A stretch of 64,000 nt of DNA from Aricia agestis (lineage: Eukaryota > Arthropoda > Insecta > Lepidoptera > Lycaenidae): the NCBI RefSeq assembly GCF_905147365.1, contig NC_056413.1, positions 283,001 to 347,000 on the forward strand, in the 5' to 3' direction. Of this stretch, positions 39,331 through 51,500 are shown piece by piece. The translations under genes and the position numbers were made by a program. The notes beneath the pieces were generated by a model. The model was not told where the DNA came from, did no database searches, and saw only the letters and a program-made list of their open reading frames with translations. Position 1 is the stretch's first letter. Each line of letters starts with the position of its first letter.

Positions 39331-39611
39331 AAATGTCTCTATAGTCTTTTGTCTTCACGGTTTGCAGTAAGTTGAGCAATATACAAATGTATATAACAAC
39401 TTTGAAACCGCACTGATGACTCACTGTAAACTTAACGTAAGATATTGTGAGCTAAAATTGTAAATAATAATCAATATATGCACAAAATATTATAAGTTGT
39501 AAAGAAAGTGTGCTTATTGAAAATATTCTACAATATTTTCAAACACATATCATTCAGCATTCTAATTAAGTAAATAACTTTTCTAGATTATAAGTTTTAA
39601 TTTATTATTTA

Positions 39612-39617
39612 AATAAA
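39612..39617 (+). terminator. poly(A) signal of the lectin-like gene
   Basis: AATAAA is the first canonical hexamer noticed after the stop at 39330, implying a ~300-nt 3' UTR. Confidence 0.5.
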
Positions 39618-39639
39618 TTATTTTGATTATTGTTAAAAC

Positions 39640-42536
39640 ATTCTTTTTTTTCCAAACTATATGTCCATATATTTTATCATAGTTGTGCATAATTTATTGT
39701 TAAAATTATTTCCAAAGAATACTATGGGATTTCCAGTTCAGTCTTCAGGGTATAAAGAAACACATGCGCTGTTGTAAATCCTTATAATTACAATTTATTA
39801 TGTACATGTTGAGACGAGCACAACTGACTTATCGTACAATAAATATCAACAGTCGGCTATATACATCCCTCACTTTCAACAGTTCCGTATTCAACCCCTA
39901 ATTTGAACCGCTGATAATGCTATGTAGGGGTAAAGCACTGAACAAGCCCTATGGACGTACGCGGTGTGACAATTTCAACTAATATAGACTTTGGGGCTTG
40001 TGGCTTTAGCCGCATGCGGCGAAGTCGAATTGCCATTTAGACCGTGGATTTTCGCCGTGCGGCGTAAATCGTGCGGCTTTAGTCACCCTTGTTATTCCAG
40101 CATAACAGAGGCCCAAGTGTGAGTTTTTAATCATTACTATTGCTAATATATTATACTACGATCCTAGTCACAAAACTTATTTTTTTAAGATCAATTTGCA
40201 TATTAATTCGTAACTAGTAGTAGTTAGGGCCATTATGCATATTATTACAATAATAATATTATAATATATTTGCCTTAGAACAGGGCCTCTAGCGGAATTG
40301 CTCGGTAACTTTTAGCCATACTTTCTACGACCCAAGTAAGCGAGTAACTATTAAAAACTCACATATACAAATTACACTAGTCACCATAGAGGAATAAAAG
40401 TCACCAACATTTTGATAAGTTATTCTGTCAAGTAACTATGTATGGTATCCATCGATCGTGGAATAACGAGACACAATAGCTTATCTATTGTTATCGCGGC
40501 CGGATGCGGCCGCTTAGGGCTTCATGAATTAAATATCACAATATAATGTTGGTACCGACAGAGAAACTAGCTTAAAACGTACATTTTTACTGCCTGACAT
40601 AATTAATAAATTAATTCATCATGTAAGTTTTAACAGACATTTAAGCTAGTCACAGCAATCAAATGCGGCGAAAAATAAGACACTTTGGTTTATTACTCCG
40701 GTATTACATTTGCACATTTTGGATTACATTTTCAACTTTTTTTAAATACTTAGCCTAATGTCTAGTAAAACTGGCCCTGTCTCAAATTGGTGTATCGAAT
40801 AATTCTAAATTGCCTTCATACAGTTACTCTAATTATTGTAGTTTACTTTTAACGTTTATTTATTACTTCATTTTTCCTCCTTTTTTGAGGTTACTTTGAC
40901 ATTAGAGACAGAGGTTAATATTATAAGGGTGGAGCCACAGGAGCGTATTTTTTTTGAGTTGTCACTTTATTTCGGTCGCGTAATTTGTTTTCTGCTTAAA
41001 TCTGTTGGGCCACAACACGAGCGTAATGTAGTTATTTTTTAAACATGTGCGTGCATATGTGCGCAGGGCTTCACCCTAAGAGAAACAAAATTAAAGTATT
41101 TGAATATAAAAGTTTTAAGATGGCCGTCTCAACCCGTTGAGATCTTGACAACGGAACATGAACAAGTTTCATGTCATGCATCATCATGATGTCATGACAT
41201 GGTGTCATGTCATTTATGTTCCGTTGAACTCATAGCAGACATGGACTAGTATGATATAATATATTTATTACTCTATGGATATAGTAAGATTCTTATTAAT
41301 ACAAACATTTTTCGATTCCTTTTAGTATAAACATAAGTTTTATTTTTGGAAGTAGGATAAAAGTATTCAGATTAAGGCCAAAATTAATAACAAGCATAAA
41401 ACATTAAAAGATAGGGAAATGAAACATTTTATAAGCTAAACCTATTTTCTCATAATATTACTCATTAAATAAAGCAGTGTTATTAACAATGAAAGTTATT
41501 GAAGTTTTGAAAAATAATATACTATTGCAAAAAATAACATAATGATAATATGAAACAAATAAGAACTTTGTAACAGTGATATAAAAAAATTTGTACTCTG
41601 TGCAACATGGTCGAGGTACAAAAACTGAAATAAATAGCAATAACTTCATATTATAAATTATAATAGAATATAGAGGGTGGGATTATTACAATATATCGAA
41701 GGACAATGTTGTTTAGTGTCCTTTTTGTTGTTTTAACAACATTTTACAAGGTAAAATTTTAATTTCTAGTCTCGAAATCCTTTTAAGCTTGACACACTAA
41801 AACCAACTACAAAATATGTCAATTAAAAAAAAATCTTTATAAAATAAGACAAATAAAATATTTACAAGTGGCAAATTTAGTTAAACAATATTTACATGAT
41901 CACTCGAGCTCAGTCATTCTAATTTACACATCACATCACTTGTAAAGACAGGACTGGGACAAATGATGATCGCATATAATATTTACTTGTATATATATCT
42001 TAGTATCTGAATTATGTAAGATCTCTAATGTAAATTTTTCTTCATGTATATTGTGTATCGGTCATGTATGTTGTGTATGTTTTTTAGACAAAATGAATGC
42101 CACAGCCAATCTTTTGTGCGGTCGGGTTGATGACAATATAATTATTATCGTGAAAATAACTCCAATAATAATTTAAATGCGTCTCCGACGACAAGGTATT
42201 GTTGGACAATATGAGATATTATCTCTACAGTAGAATTTCTGGGCTTAGCCAACACGTTTTCTTTATATAATCGACGATTAAGAATGTATGGAATTGACGT
42301 ATGTTCGATAAGTAATAGAGTCGATATTCGATTCATTTCATGTCAATTTCACACACTTTGATCGGCGATTTTAATACAAAGCAATCGAAAACATGTTGGC
42401 TAAGACTGCAGATTGGATAACGATAATGTTATTTTCACCAAACACTGGAGTGTCCTGGTATCTTGACAGTAGTCCTTGGATATGTTGATGTGATTTTCAC
42501 CAAACACTGTGGAAGCGTCTGTGGGGTGGCACGCGG
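39640..42536. other. intergenic region between convergent lectin-like and DNAJC3 genes
   Basis: No coding exon. It includes a second copy of the repeat described at 28722 (about 40452-40535) and, near 42428-42510, a short direct duplication of gattttcaccaaacactg. The 3' UTR of DNAJC3 (minus strand) must occupy the right-hand part, but no single poly(A) signal could be assigned. Confidence 0.45.
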
Positions 42537-45500
42537 CTAGTTGAAGTGGAACTTGAACTGGAAGGGGCTGCCGTGGTGGAAGTGGGCAAAGGGGGAGTGG
42601 AAGTCGGCGCGCCCGGACTCGGGGTCCAGCGGGTCCGTGCCCGAGTCGAATTGTGCTCGCTTCTCCGGGTCCGTTAACACCTTGAAATTGAAAAGTATTG
42701 TGTTGGTAAGCTGCAATGCGATACAAGACACCAAGTAGGACGAAAATTACCAGCCAATTTAGAAAAAAATCGCGTCGAGTAGGCTTCGTAGTAGGCTCTT
42801 TTCTTTTTATATAATAAGGGGGCAAACAAGCAAACGGGTCACTGTTGAAAAGCAACTACCGTCGCCCATGGACACTCGCAAGTCGCAACATTAGAAGAGC
42901 TGCAGGTGCGTTGCCGGCCTGCCGTTATTGTGTTGGTAAGCCGCAATGCGATACTACGGCCACGCAGATTATATTTGAAGGGTCCACTGCAATAATGATG
43001 AATGTCCTCAATTGTCAGTTTTAATTTAATTAATATAAAAAAATAAGATAATTGGGTTTTTAAATTTAGAATGGTGTGACAAAACTTAGAATAAAGGATT
43101 ATGAAGTAAACGCCTGTGACTTTGTGCGTTTTAGCCATGTAGCCGAAATATTAAAAACATACTTAGCACGGGACTGCAAGCTATATTGCTAATGTTGTAA
43201 ACACATTTTAAAGATATTATTTCAAGTGATTGAATGCATGGCATTACTCATAACTTCATAAGTCATAAATATTTTAATATTTTTGGACGTTTATCATTAT
43301 TGCAGTGGACCCTTCATTTGTCAGCGTATACTAGGCACCAAGTAGAACATTCCAAAAGTTACTAGCCAATTTGGAAATAAACAGCGTCGAGTAGGCTTTC
43401 ATCTACAGTAGGCCTGGCCGAGCATACAACTTCGCTCGGTTTGAAGCTCTTCATTTGAGGCTCTCAAGCTACTACACAAAACATCTAAGTGTTGTGAAAT
43501 AGTCCACAACACTTAGATGTTTTGTGTAATTTTGTCAAAACCAAAGTCCTATATTTTTTATTTCTAACCTCGTTCTAGAGGCAATTAATGCAAATGTTTA
43601 AAGAACGTTTGTTAAACCTATAGTATTCCCTCTAAAAAGGCCGGCAACGCATCTGCAGCTTTTCTGATGCTGCGAGTGTCCATGGGCGACGGTAGTTGCT
43701 TTCCATCACGTGACCCGTTTGCTCGTTTGCCCCCTTATTTTATTAAAAAAACGTATTTTTTGTTCTATTTGTTATCATTACAATAAGATAGTGTTACCTC
43801 CTTAGCGGCTGCGACGTCAATGAACTTCTTCTCAGCAATTTTCTTCTCATCCCCCTGGTAGTTGTCGGGGTGCCACTTCTGCGCCGCCTTGCGGTACGCC
43901 TTCACTATCTCCTGCTTCGTCGCACTCCTAAACATTACACTTTTATTTAGAGTGCTAACTACTTCAACTTAACTATACTTTACTATAACTATACTTTATC
44001 TATAACTTTAACTTTAACCACAACAAAATGTCAAATGCACTGTGAAATTCCTAGTAAAAGTCCATAATGGACGCCATTATATTTGACGATAACCTTAACC
44101 TTAACTATAACTGAGCCTCTGGTGCAACCCACCCTTAGCATAAGCATACAAATATAAAATAGGTGGTCTTACCGCTAAAAGCGGTTTCATCCAGACAAAC
44201 TTAAAGTATCACTTTTATCACTTATTTCTTTCATAAATGTTATACAACAACCCCGTACAATGCTTAATTCGCGTATATATATATATTGTATACTTTAATT
44301 TTATGAGTGAGGGGAGCTTCTGTTTATATCAAACGGTATATTTTTTTTTATAATTCAATTTCTTTTTCATTTCCAAAATTGTGCGGTTCCAAGTGGATAA
44401 ATTGATGGTTAGCAATTTACAATTTCGCCAACATCTTGAGGATCGTACTTTTTAAATACTGTGCTAAGTTTAATTCCGTTATGTAAGTACACAACCTACA
44501 CTACATTAAGTTTTATTTTCAACCTAGGTGTGCGTAAGGGGTCAATATATAAGTTACCTGCAATATGCAATTTAACTAAGTATTATCGTGACACTAACCT
44601 CTTAACGCCCAGTATCTGGTAGTAGTCCCTGCTCTCCGCCTGCTTCTGCAGTTTCTGCGCCTTGCTGATGCCCTCCTTCGCCCGCTGCATGCCCTCCTCC
44701 ACCTCTAGAGCCTCCTTGTACGCGTGGATCGCTGTAGAACATAAGCCATTTGTTTAAACAAAGTTATAGACATAGGGAGATCGCAGACGACAGACTTTTT
44801 GTGCGATCGAGTCTGCGGCGCCCATACAGTCGGCATGGCCGCACTTCCTGATAAAGTGCCGGATAGGCTATCCACAACTTATTTGACCGATTTTCCATAC
44901 TCTACGTTCACGTTAAGTGGAGGATAGCCTATCCGGCACTTATCAGGAAGTGGTGAAACAGGAGGCCTACCACGAATCCGTTTTGAGACCCAAACATTCG
45001 AACGAGAATGCTGCATGCTGCTCTAACAACGTAAACGACGTTGTTAGAGCAGCATGCATCTGTCTGTGTCTGTGTGTGTGCGAGTGCGTGTGCGCGTGCG
45101 TGTGCGTGTGCGCGTGCGTGTGCGTGTGTGTGTGTACTGACCGTCGTCATACATGGCGAGGTGCAGCAGCGCGTCGGCGCGCTCGCACAGTATCCGCGCC
45201 TCGCGCCGCAGCTCCAGCGCGCGCCCGCACTCGCCCAGCGCCTGCGTGTACTCCTCCTCCTGAAAATTATTATATACATTTGTGTAAACACCCTCAAGTA
45301 TGTAAAACGGTTAGTAAAAACTTGGAAAGCGTCTTTGTGAACGTTTCGAAAGTACACTTGCAGTGCAATTAACCATGTTATTTTAGTAACGGAATATAAT
45401 AATTACTCAACAAGCTGTAGCAAAATTATTTAGTAACTTACCTTATTATAACAAACGCACAGCCACTTCCTAGCCTCATAAACGACTAACGTAACTTCGT

Positions 45501-48500
45501 CTTCGATCTTCAACACTTTGTTAGCACTCTCCACGCAGCCCAGGAAGTCTCTGTTCTCGCTCTTCTCCTCGCAGTCTAGAAGTAACTTGTCCACTTTCTT
45601 CAGCTTCTTGTACAACGGGAAGCACTGTTTGTGTTCTGGATCTAGCTTCAAACATTCTCTGATTTCCTGAAATTAAAGGATTCAACCTTATTGTTAAATT
45701 TATCACAAATCACTCTACTAGTGCAATCTTATAAGAAACTCATTTACGGATTTGGTGTCTGTTAGATACTGACTGTCAGAAATATTACTAGATAGTAGAT
45801 ACAGATGCTGTCTTGTACGATCCATATCGTACATCAAGCAGTTTTAGGGTTTTAAGGAGTCAGCGTTTAGGACGCGCTCGCGTAATTAGTTAATTATTTT
45901 ATTAAAATCAGTTCGCATCGATCAATCAAGGCGATCGCGCGTGCTCGCACACCCGGGTCATTTGATCATCAAGTATCAATCAATAAATCAAGTAACGGTT
46001 TATCAAGTCAATCGTTTCATTTATCAAGTAAAAGGAGTAGTAGTTAATCAAGGACACTACATCCTTTATGGTCCTTCGTTTATTATTATTTCGTGAAGTG
46101 ATCCTAGCAAGGTGCTTCGTGAATAATAAGGACTTCGCGAGTGAAAACACAGACAGTGTGACTTTTCGTGAAGTGATCAGTGGACATTGGATTGCAGTGC
46201 ATTTTTTATCAAGGAAGTTATATCAAGAGTAGAGATGGAAGATCTACTATCAATTCAGCAACAGTTGGTTGGAGCCATTGAGCAGCTCTACTCCAATTTC
46301 AAGAAAGATGGGCCGGAGCGCAAGACCGGTGACTACATCAGGAGGAGACTGGAAACCCTGGATCAATACTGGCAGGAGTTTCAAAATAACCACTTCAAGC
46401 TATGTGGTTACAGCGACAAGTCTCACGATTATTTCGTGACCGACCAGTTCGAGTCAACCAAGGAGCGCTACGGGCACATCCGGTCGGTCATCGTCAACTA
46501 TCAAGCACGGGACGCCAAGCCGACTACATCGCTGCTGCGGCCGGCGACTCCGTTGGGCGGCGCGTCGACGCCGCAGCCACCCGCGCGCACCTCGTCTCCA
46601 GCAGCAAGGCCAGATGGCGTGCAAGAGGGAGAAAATCAGGTAACTTTCAGGGCTCAGGGCGTCAACAGCAGGACGGACGAGTTGCTCAAGAAGCAAGCGA
46701 GCAACTTCAGGGCTCTACAGAGAAAGGTAACTAGTGTTAACTTAGATACGGAGTTAGATAAATGGGAGCTGGATGACATACTGAAAACTTTACAATCTCG
46801 TTGGTCGGTAATTGATTCTTTACATCTTGAGATAGATAGTGAGCTAGAGGGTAAAAATAAGGAATATGATTCAGCATTTTATCAATATGAACAATTGTAC
46901 GAAGACATCAAGAGGTCTATCAATAGGAAAATCAGGTCCATGTGTCATAGGGAGAAGTCGACTCCACAGATGGAGTTGCCTACTTTTAGCGGCAGTTTCC
47001 AGCAGTGGACGTCATTCAAGGACTTATTCACGGAGACTATCCACACCAACGCATCTCTATCAGGCGCACAGAAGATGCAATTTTTAAAGGGCAAGCTCCG
47101 AGGTGAAGCTGAGCGCTTAGTTCAACATCTGCAGATTAGCTCAGACAATTACATCACCTGCTGGGAGATATTAAATAATAGGTATAATAATAGGAAACTT
47201 ATTTTTACGTCGCATATCAATACGTTAATGAACCTTCCAGTGTCGCAGCAAGCATCGTTAGGACATATCAAGAGAATCCACGATACGTCACTGGAATCAT
47301 TAAACGCTATAAAAAATCTAGGTGTAGATATAAGTACGTGGGATCCTCTACTTGTACATATTTTGAGCCAAAAACTTGACGCCGACACATACAACGAGTA
47401 CGTAGCATCATTAAAGCAACCGAGGGAATTACCTAGTCTAAAGGAATTTCTAGATTTTCTTGAAACAAAATTTACAGCGCTAGAGACTTCACGGAAAAAA
47501 CAAGAAAATCCGACGGCGAAGCCTAGTGCAAAATATACATATAATTTTAATCATAACTCTAATAATTCAGACAATCGTTTTAATTACAAGAAACCAACAT
47601 ATTTTTCGCAATCGAAAGTATCAAGTAACCGAGTCAATAAACCTGCATATCCGGTAAAAACAGCTTGTTATTATTGTTCAAACCGCGGAGATGGCTTATA
47701 TTATTGCGCAAAATTTCTAGAACTACCTAATCATTTGAAGCGAAAATTAATTATTGACAAGCATTTATGCAAAAATTGTCTCTACGATCATGAAGTTAAA
47801 GGTTGTTATTCCGAATCACGTTGTCAAGAATGCAACGGCAACCATAATTCAATTTTGCACGATGCATTTTGTAACAGTTCATTCACGCCGAAAAATGCAG
47901 AGTCGAAAATTTCGAAACCAGAGGTTGGTAACACTCATGTGTCCGTGGAGGGCAAGGACCCCGAAATTCTGTTGGCAACAGCCATGGTGCGGGTTCAGGC
48001 TCGGGATGGCACCTATCATAATATCAGGGCATTGTTAGATCAAGGATCGGAGACTACGCTCATATCAGAGAGAGTAGCTCATATTTTAGGTTTACCGCGC
48101 AAACATTGCCAGGGAACCATAACTGGAATAGGCGAAAAGGAGAGCAACTGCAAGGGAATTATTAAAATCAAGTGTAGGTCTAATCAAGAAGACTTCTCAT
48201 TCGAAACGGATGCTTATATCATGAATACTTTAATCAAGAATCTGCCCTCCTACAGCTTCCCTAAACCAGAATGGCCCGCATTAGAAAATTTGCATTTAGC
48301 TGATCCTTTCTTCAATGTGAGAAGACCAGTAGACCTTCTCCTTGGAGTGGATGTTTTTAGTAATTTATTGTTGGATGGAATTTACAAGGCCGGACCGACT
48401 CTACCTTTGGCGCAAAAAACGCGCTTAGGTTGGATTTTGAGCGGTTACGTAAAAAGAAGCTTTAAGTGTAATATAATTGTGCACGATATCAACGACATCA

Positions 48501-51500
48501 GTCAATTTTGGCAATCGGAAGATATATTCGAGTCATCTTCGATGTCCCTAGCCGACCAACAGGTCGTAGATTTTTATAACAAGACAACTATTCGTCTGGC
48601 GGATGGCAAGTATCAAGTGCGCCTCCCCCTTAAACAAGAAATAGAAAATAAATTAGGCCAGTCAAAATCAAAAGCTATTGCACAGTTTAAACAGTTAGAA
48701 CGTAAATTTAATAAAAATCTAAATATAGCACAAGAATATAAATTATTTATCAATGAATACAAACAATTAGGACACATGATACACTCGAATAACTCCGAGT
48801 CATCAGATTACTACTTACCGCATCATTGTGTTATTCGAAATGAATCAACTACAACTAAATTAAGAGTTGTTTTTAATGCTTCTTCGCCTTCTTCGACTGG
48901 TTTGAGCCTGAATGATTTAATGGAAAGAGGTCCAAATTTACAACAAGATCTGCAGAGTCTTCTTATCAAGTGGAGACAATTCAGATTCGGTTTTACATCT
49001 GATGTGGAGAAAATGTTTAGAGTAGTATGGTTACATCCGGATGACCAAAAATATCAAAAAATTATTTGGCGAGATTCATTTTTTGACGAGTTAAGCATTT
49101 TTCAGCTGACGACAGTGACGTACGGCACCAAGGCCGCGCCGTTTCTGGCGATGATGACTCTCCGACGTTTAGCTCAAGACGAGAGACAGAATTATCAAGA
49201 CAGTTCTGCTCCAAAGGTGATTGAGTCAGCTTTTTACATGGACGATCTCGTATACGGAAGTCATTCTGTCGAATCAGCAAAGCGTTTGATACAAGATATA
49301 GTAGCGATTTTAAAGTCCGGAGGATTTAATCTACGTAAATGGAAGGCAAATAATCAAGATATAATTCCTACAAGTAATAACAGCAATAATGATCAATTAA
49401 ATTATGATTTTAAAAATACTGAGTCATCCAAAACATTGGGCCTTAGTTGGAATCCACAGCAAGATCAATTTACATTCACATCAAAATTAGACTTTAAGAC
49501 CAAAATTCCCACAAAACGTATTTTACTTTCGAATATATCAAAATTATTCGATCCATTAGGTTGGCTTTCTCCGATTTCAACTAAAATAAAACTATTATTT
49601 CAACAAGTGTGGCAGTTGCAGTTAAAATGGGATGAACCCTTACCTGAAAATATTATTAAGGAATGGGAAAGCATGAAAATAGATTTAGAAAATATAAGTA
49701 ATTTTTACATGCCGAGATGGTTAGGTATAACAGAAAGTAATGTCATCGAACTTCACGGCTTTTCCGATGCATCAACAAAATGTTACGCCTGTGTTGTTTA
49801 TTGCAAGGTAAACACACACGGCCAGACGTCGGTAACCATGATAGCAGGAAAATCAAGACTGGTACCTGTAAATAATAAACTTACTTTACCTAAACTAGAG
49901 TTATGCGGTGCTCTATTACTTATTAAACTATTATCAAAAATCAAGACTTGCCTGGAAACATATCAAATTAATACTTACTGCTGGGTCGATTCTATGGTAG
50001 TATTAGGATGGATCAATGGTGTACCGGAACGCTGGAAGCCATTCGTGGCCAATAGAGTTAAGCAGATTGTCGACGTGGTGCCGCCCAGCAGCTGGAATTA
50101 CGTCAAGTCAGAGGAAAACCCAGCTGATAGCGCTAGTCGCGGTTTGTCAGCATCCCAGTTAAAAGATCATGAACTTTGGTTTAAAGGGCCGACTTGGCTG
50201 AAAACTGAAAATTTATCACATATTCAAAAAACATTTATCACGGATCAAGAAGTGAGAAAAACTAAAAAGGTAGTTGCATCGGTAACTCAAAATCAACAAG
50301 AAAATATCATAAAAATATTACTGCAGAAATATAGCTCGCTAAGCAAGATTGCGAGAATTTTAGCATGGATATATAGATTTATAAGCAAGAAACAAGTTGT
50401 AAATAAATACTTAACAATAAGTGAAATAAAGCAAGCAAATATAAAAATTATTAAGCAGTGTCAGCAAGAATATTTTAGCGAAGAAATAGAAGCATTAAAG
50501 AAAGGAAAAAGCGTAGCATCAAAAAGCAAGATTTGCATGCTCAACCCTATATTAGATCAGGATCAAGTTTTAAGAGTTGGAGGTCGTTTAAAACATGCAA
50601 ACATTAACTTAGACATGAAACATCCTATTATCATCCCAAAAGGTAGTCGCTTGTCTGAGTTAATAATAGATCAGTGTCATGAACTTACCTTCCACGGTGG
50701 CGCTAAACTCACTTCGGGGATCATTCGACAAAAGTACTGGTTGGTAGGGGGACTCAAGGCTACAAAGAAGCGCATTTATCAATGTGTTAAGTGCAGAAAG
50801 CACAGTCCCAGACAGCACTATCAAATCATGGGAGATTTACCAAGATCGAGGGTGAATCCGTCGCGGCCATTCTACGATACAGGGTTAGATTACACAGGTT
50901 ATGTGTTCGTTAAGGCCAACAAGGGCCGAGGTATTCTAACAACAAAGGGCTACGTTGCTGTGTTCGTCTGTATGGTAACAAAAGCCATACATTTGGAGCT
51001 GGTTTCGGATTTGACGACGTCAGCATTTTTAGCAGCTTTGCGTCGAATGTCAGCCAGGCGAGGAGTGCCGAAAAATATGTATAGCGATCAAGGTACAACT
51101 TTCATCGGAGCAAACAAGGTTCTGCAGGAAGAATATCAGCAAATTTTATGTAAATTCGAAAACACAGAATTCATCGACGAAGTGACGCGCATGGGTATCA
51201 AGTGGCATTTCAATGCCCCCTCTTGGCCGTCAGCAGGTGGACTGTGGGAAGCTTCGGTCAAAAGTCTAAAATATCACATGAAGCGGGTGATAGGCGAACA
51301 ACGTCTCACCTTTGAGGAGTACTCTACATTGCTCTCTCAGCTCGAAGCCTGCATCAATCAGAGACCTTTATGTGCTATGACCGAAGACCCCGACGACTTA
51401 AATTGCCTAACACCATCACATTTTTTAACTAGCGGTCCTCATCTCGCATTTTTCGACACCGAAACAGATTTACGTACTCGTTGGCATCATACACAAAAAT

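Larger units (their letters stand above)
42700..43402. repeat. duplicated ~95-bp intron segment; second copy split by an insertion
   Basis: The run from gttggtaagctgcaatgcga through accaagtaggac and agccaatttag to gcgtcgagtaggctt at 42700-42793 recurs as two pieces, 42929-42955 and 43325-43402. The second copy is interrupted at atacta by the element at 42956-43324. A SINE-like fragment (42799-42920) lies between the copies. All of it is within the last DNAJC3 intron. Confidence 0.7.
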
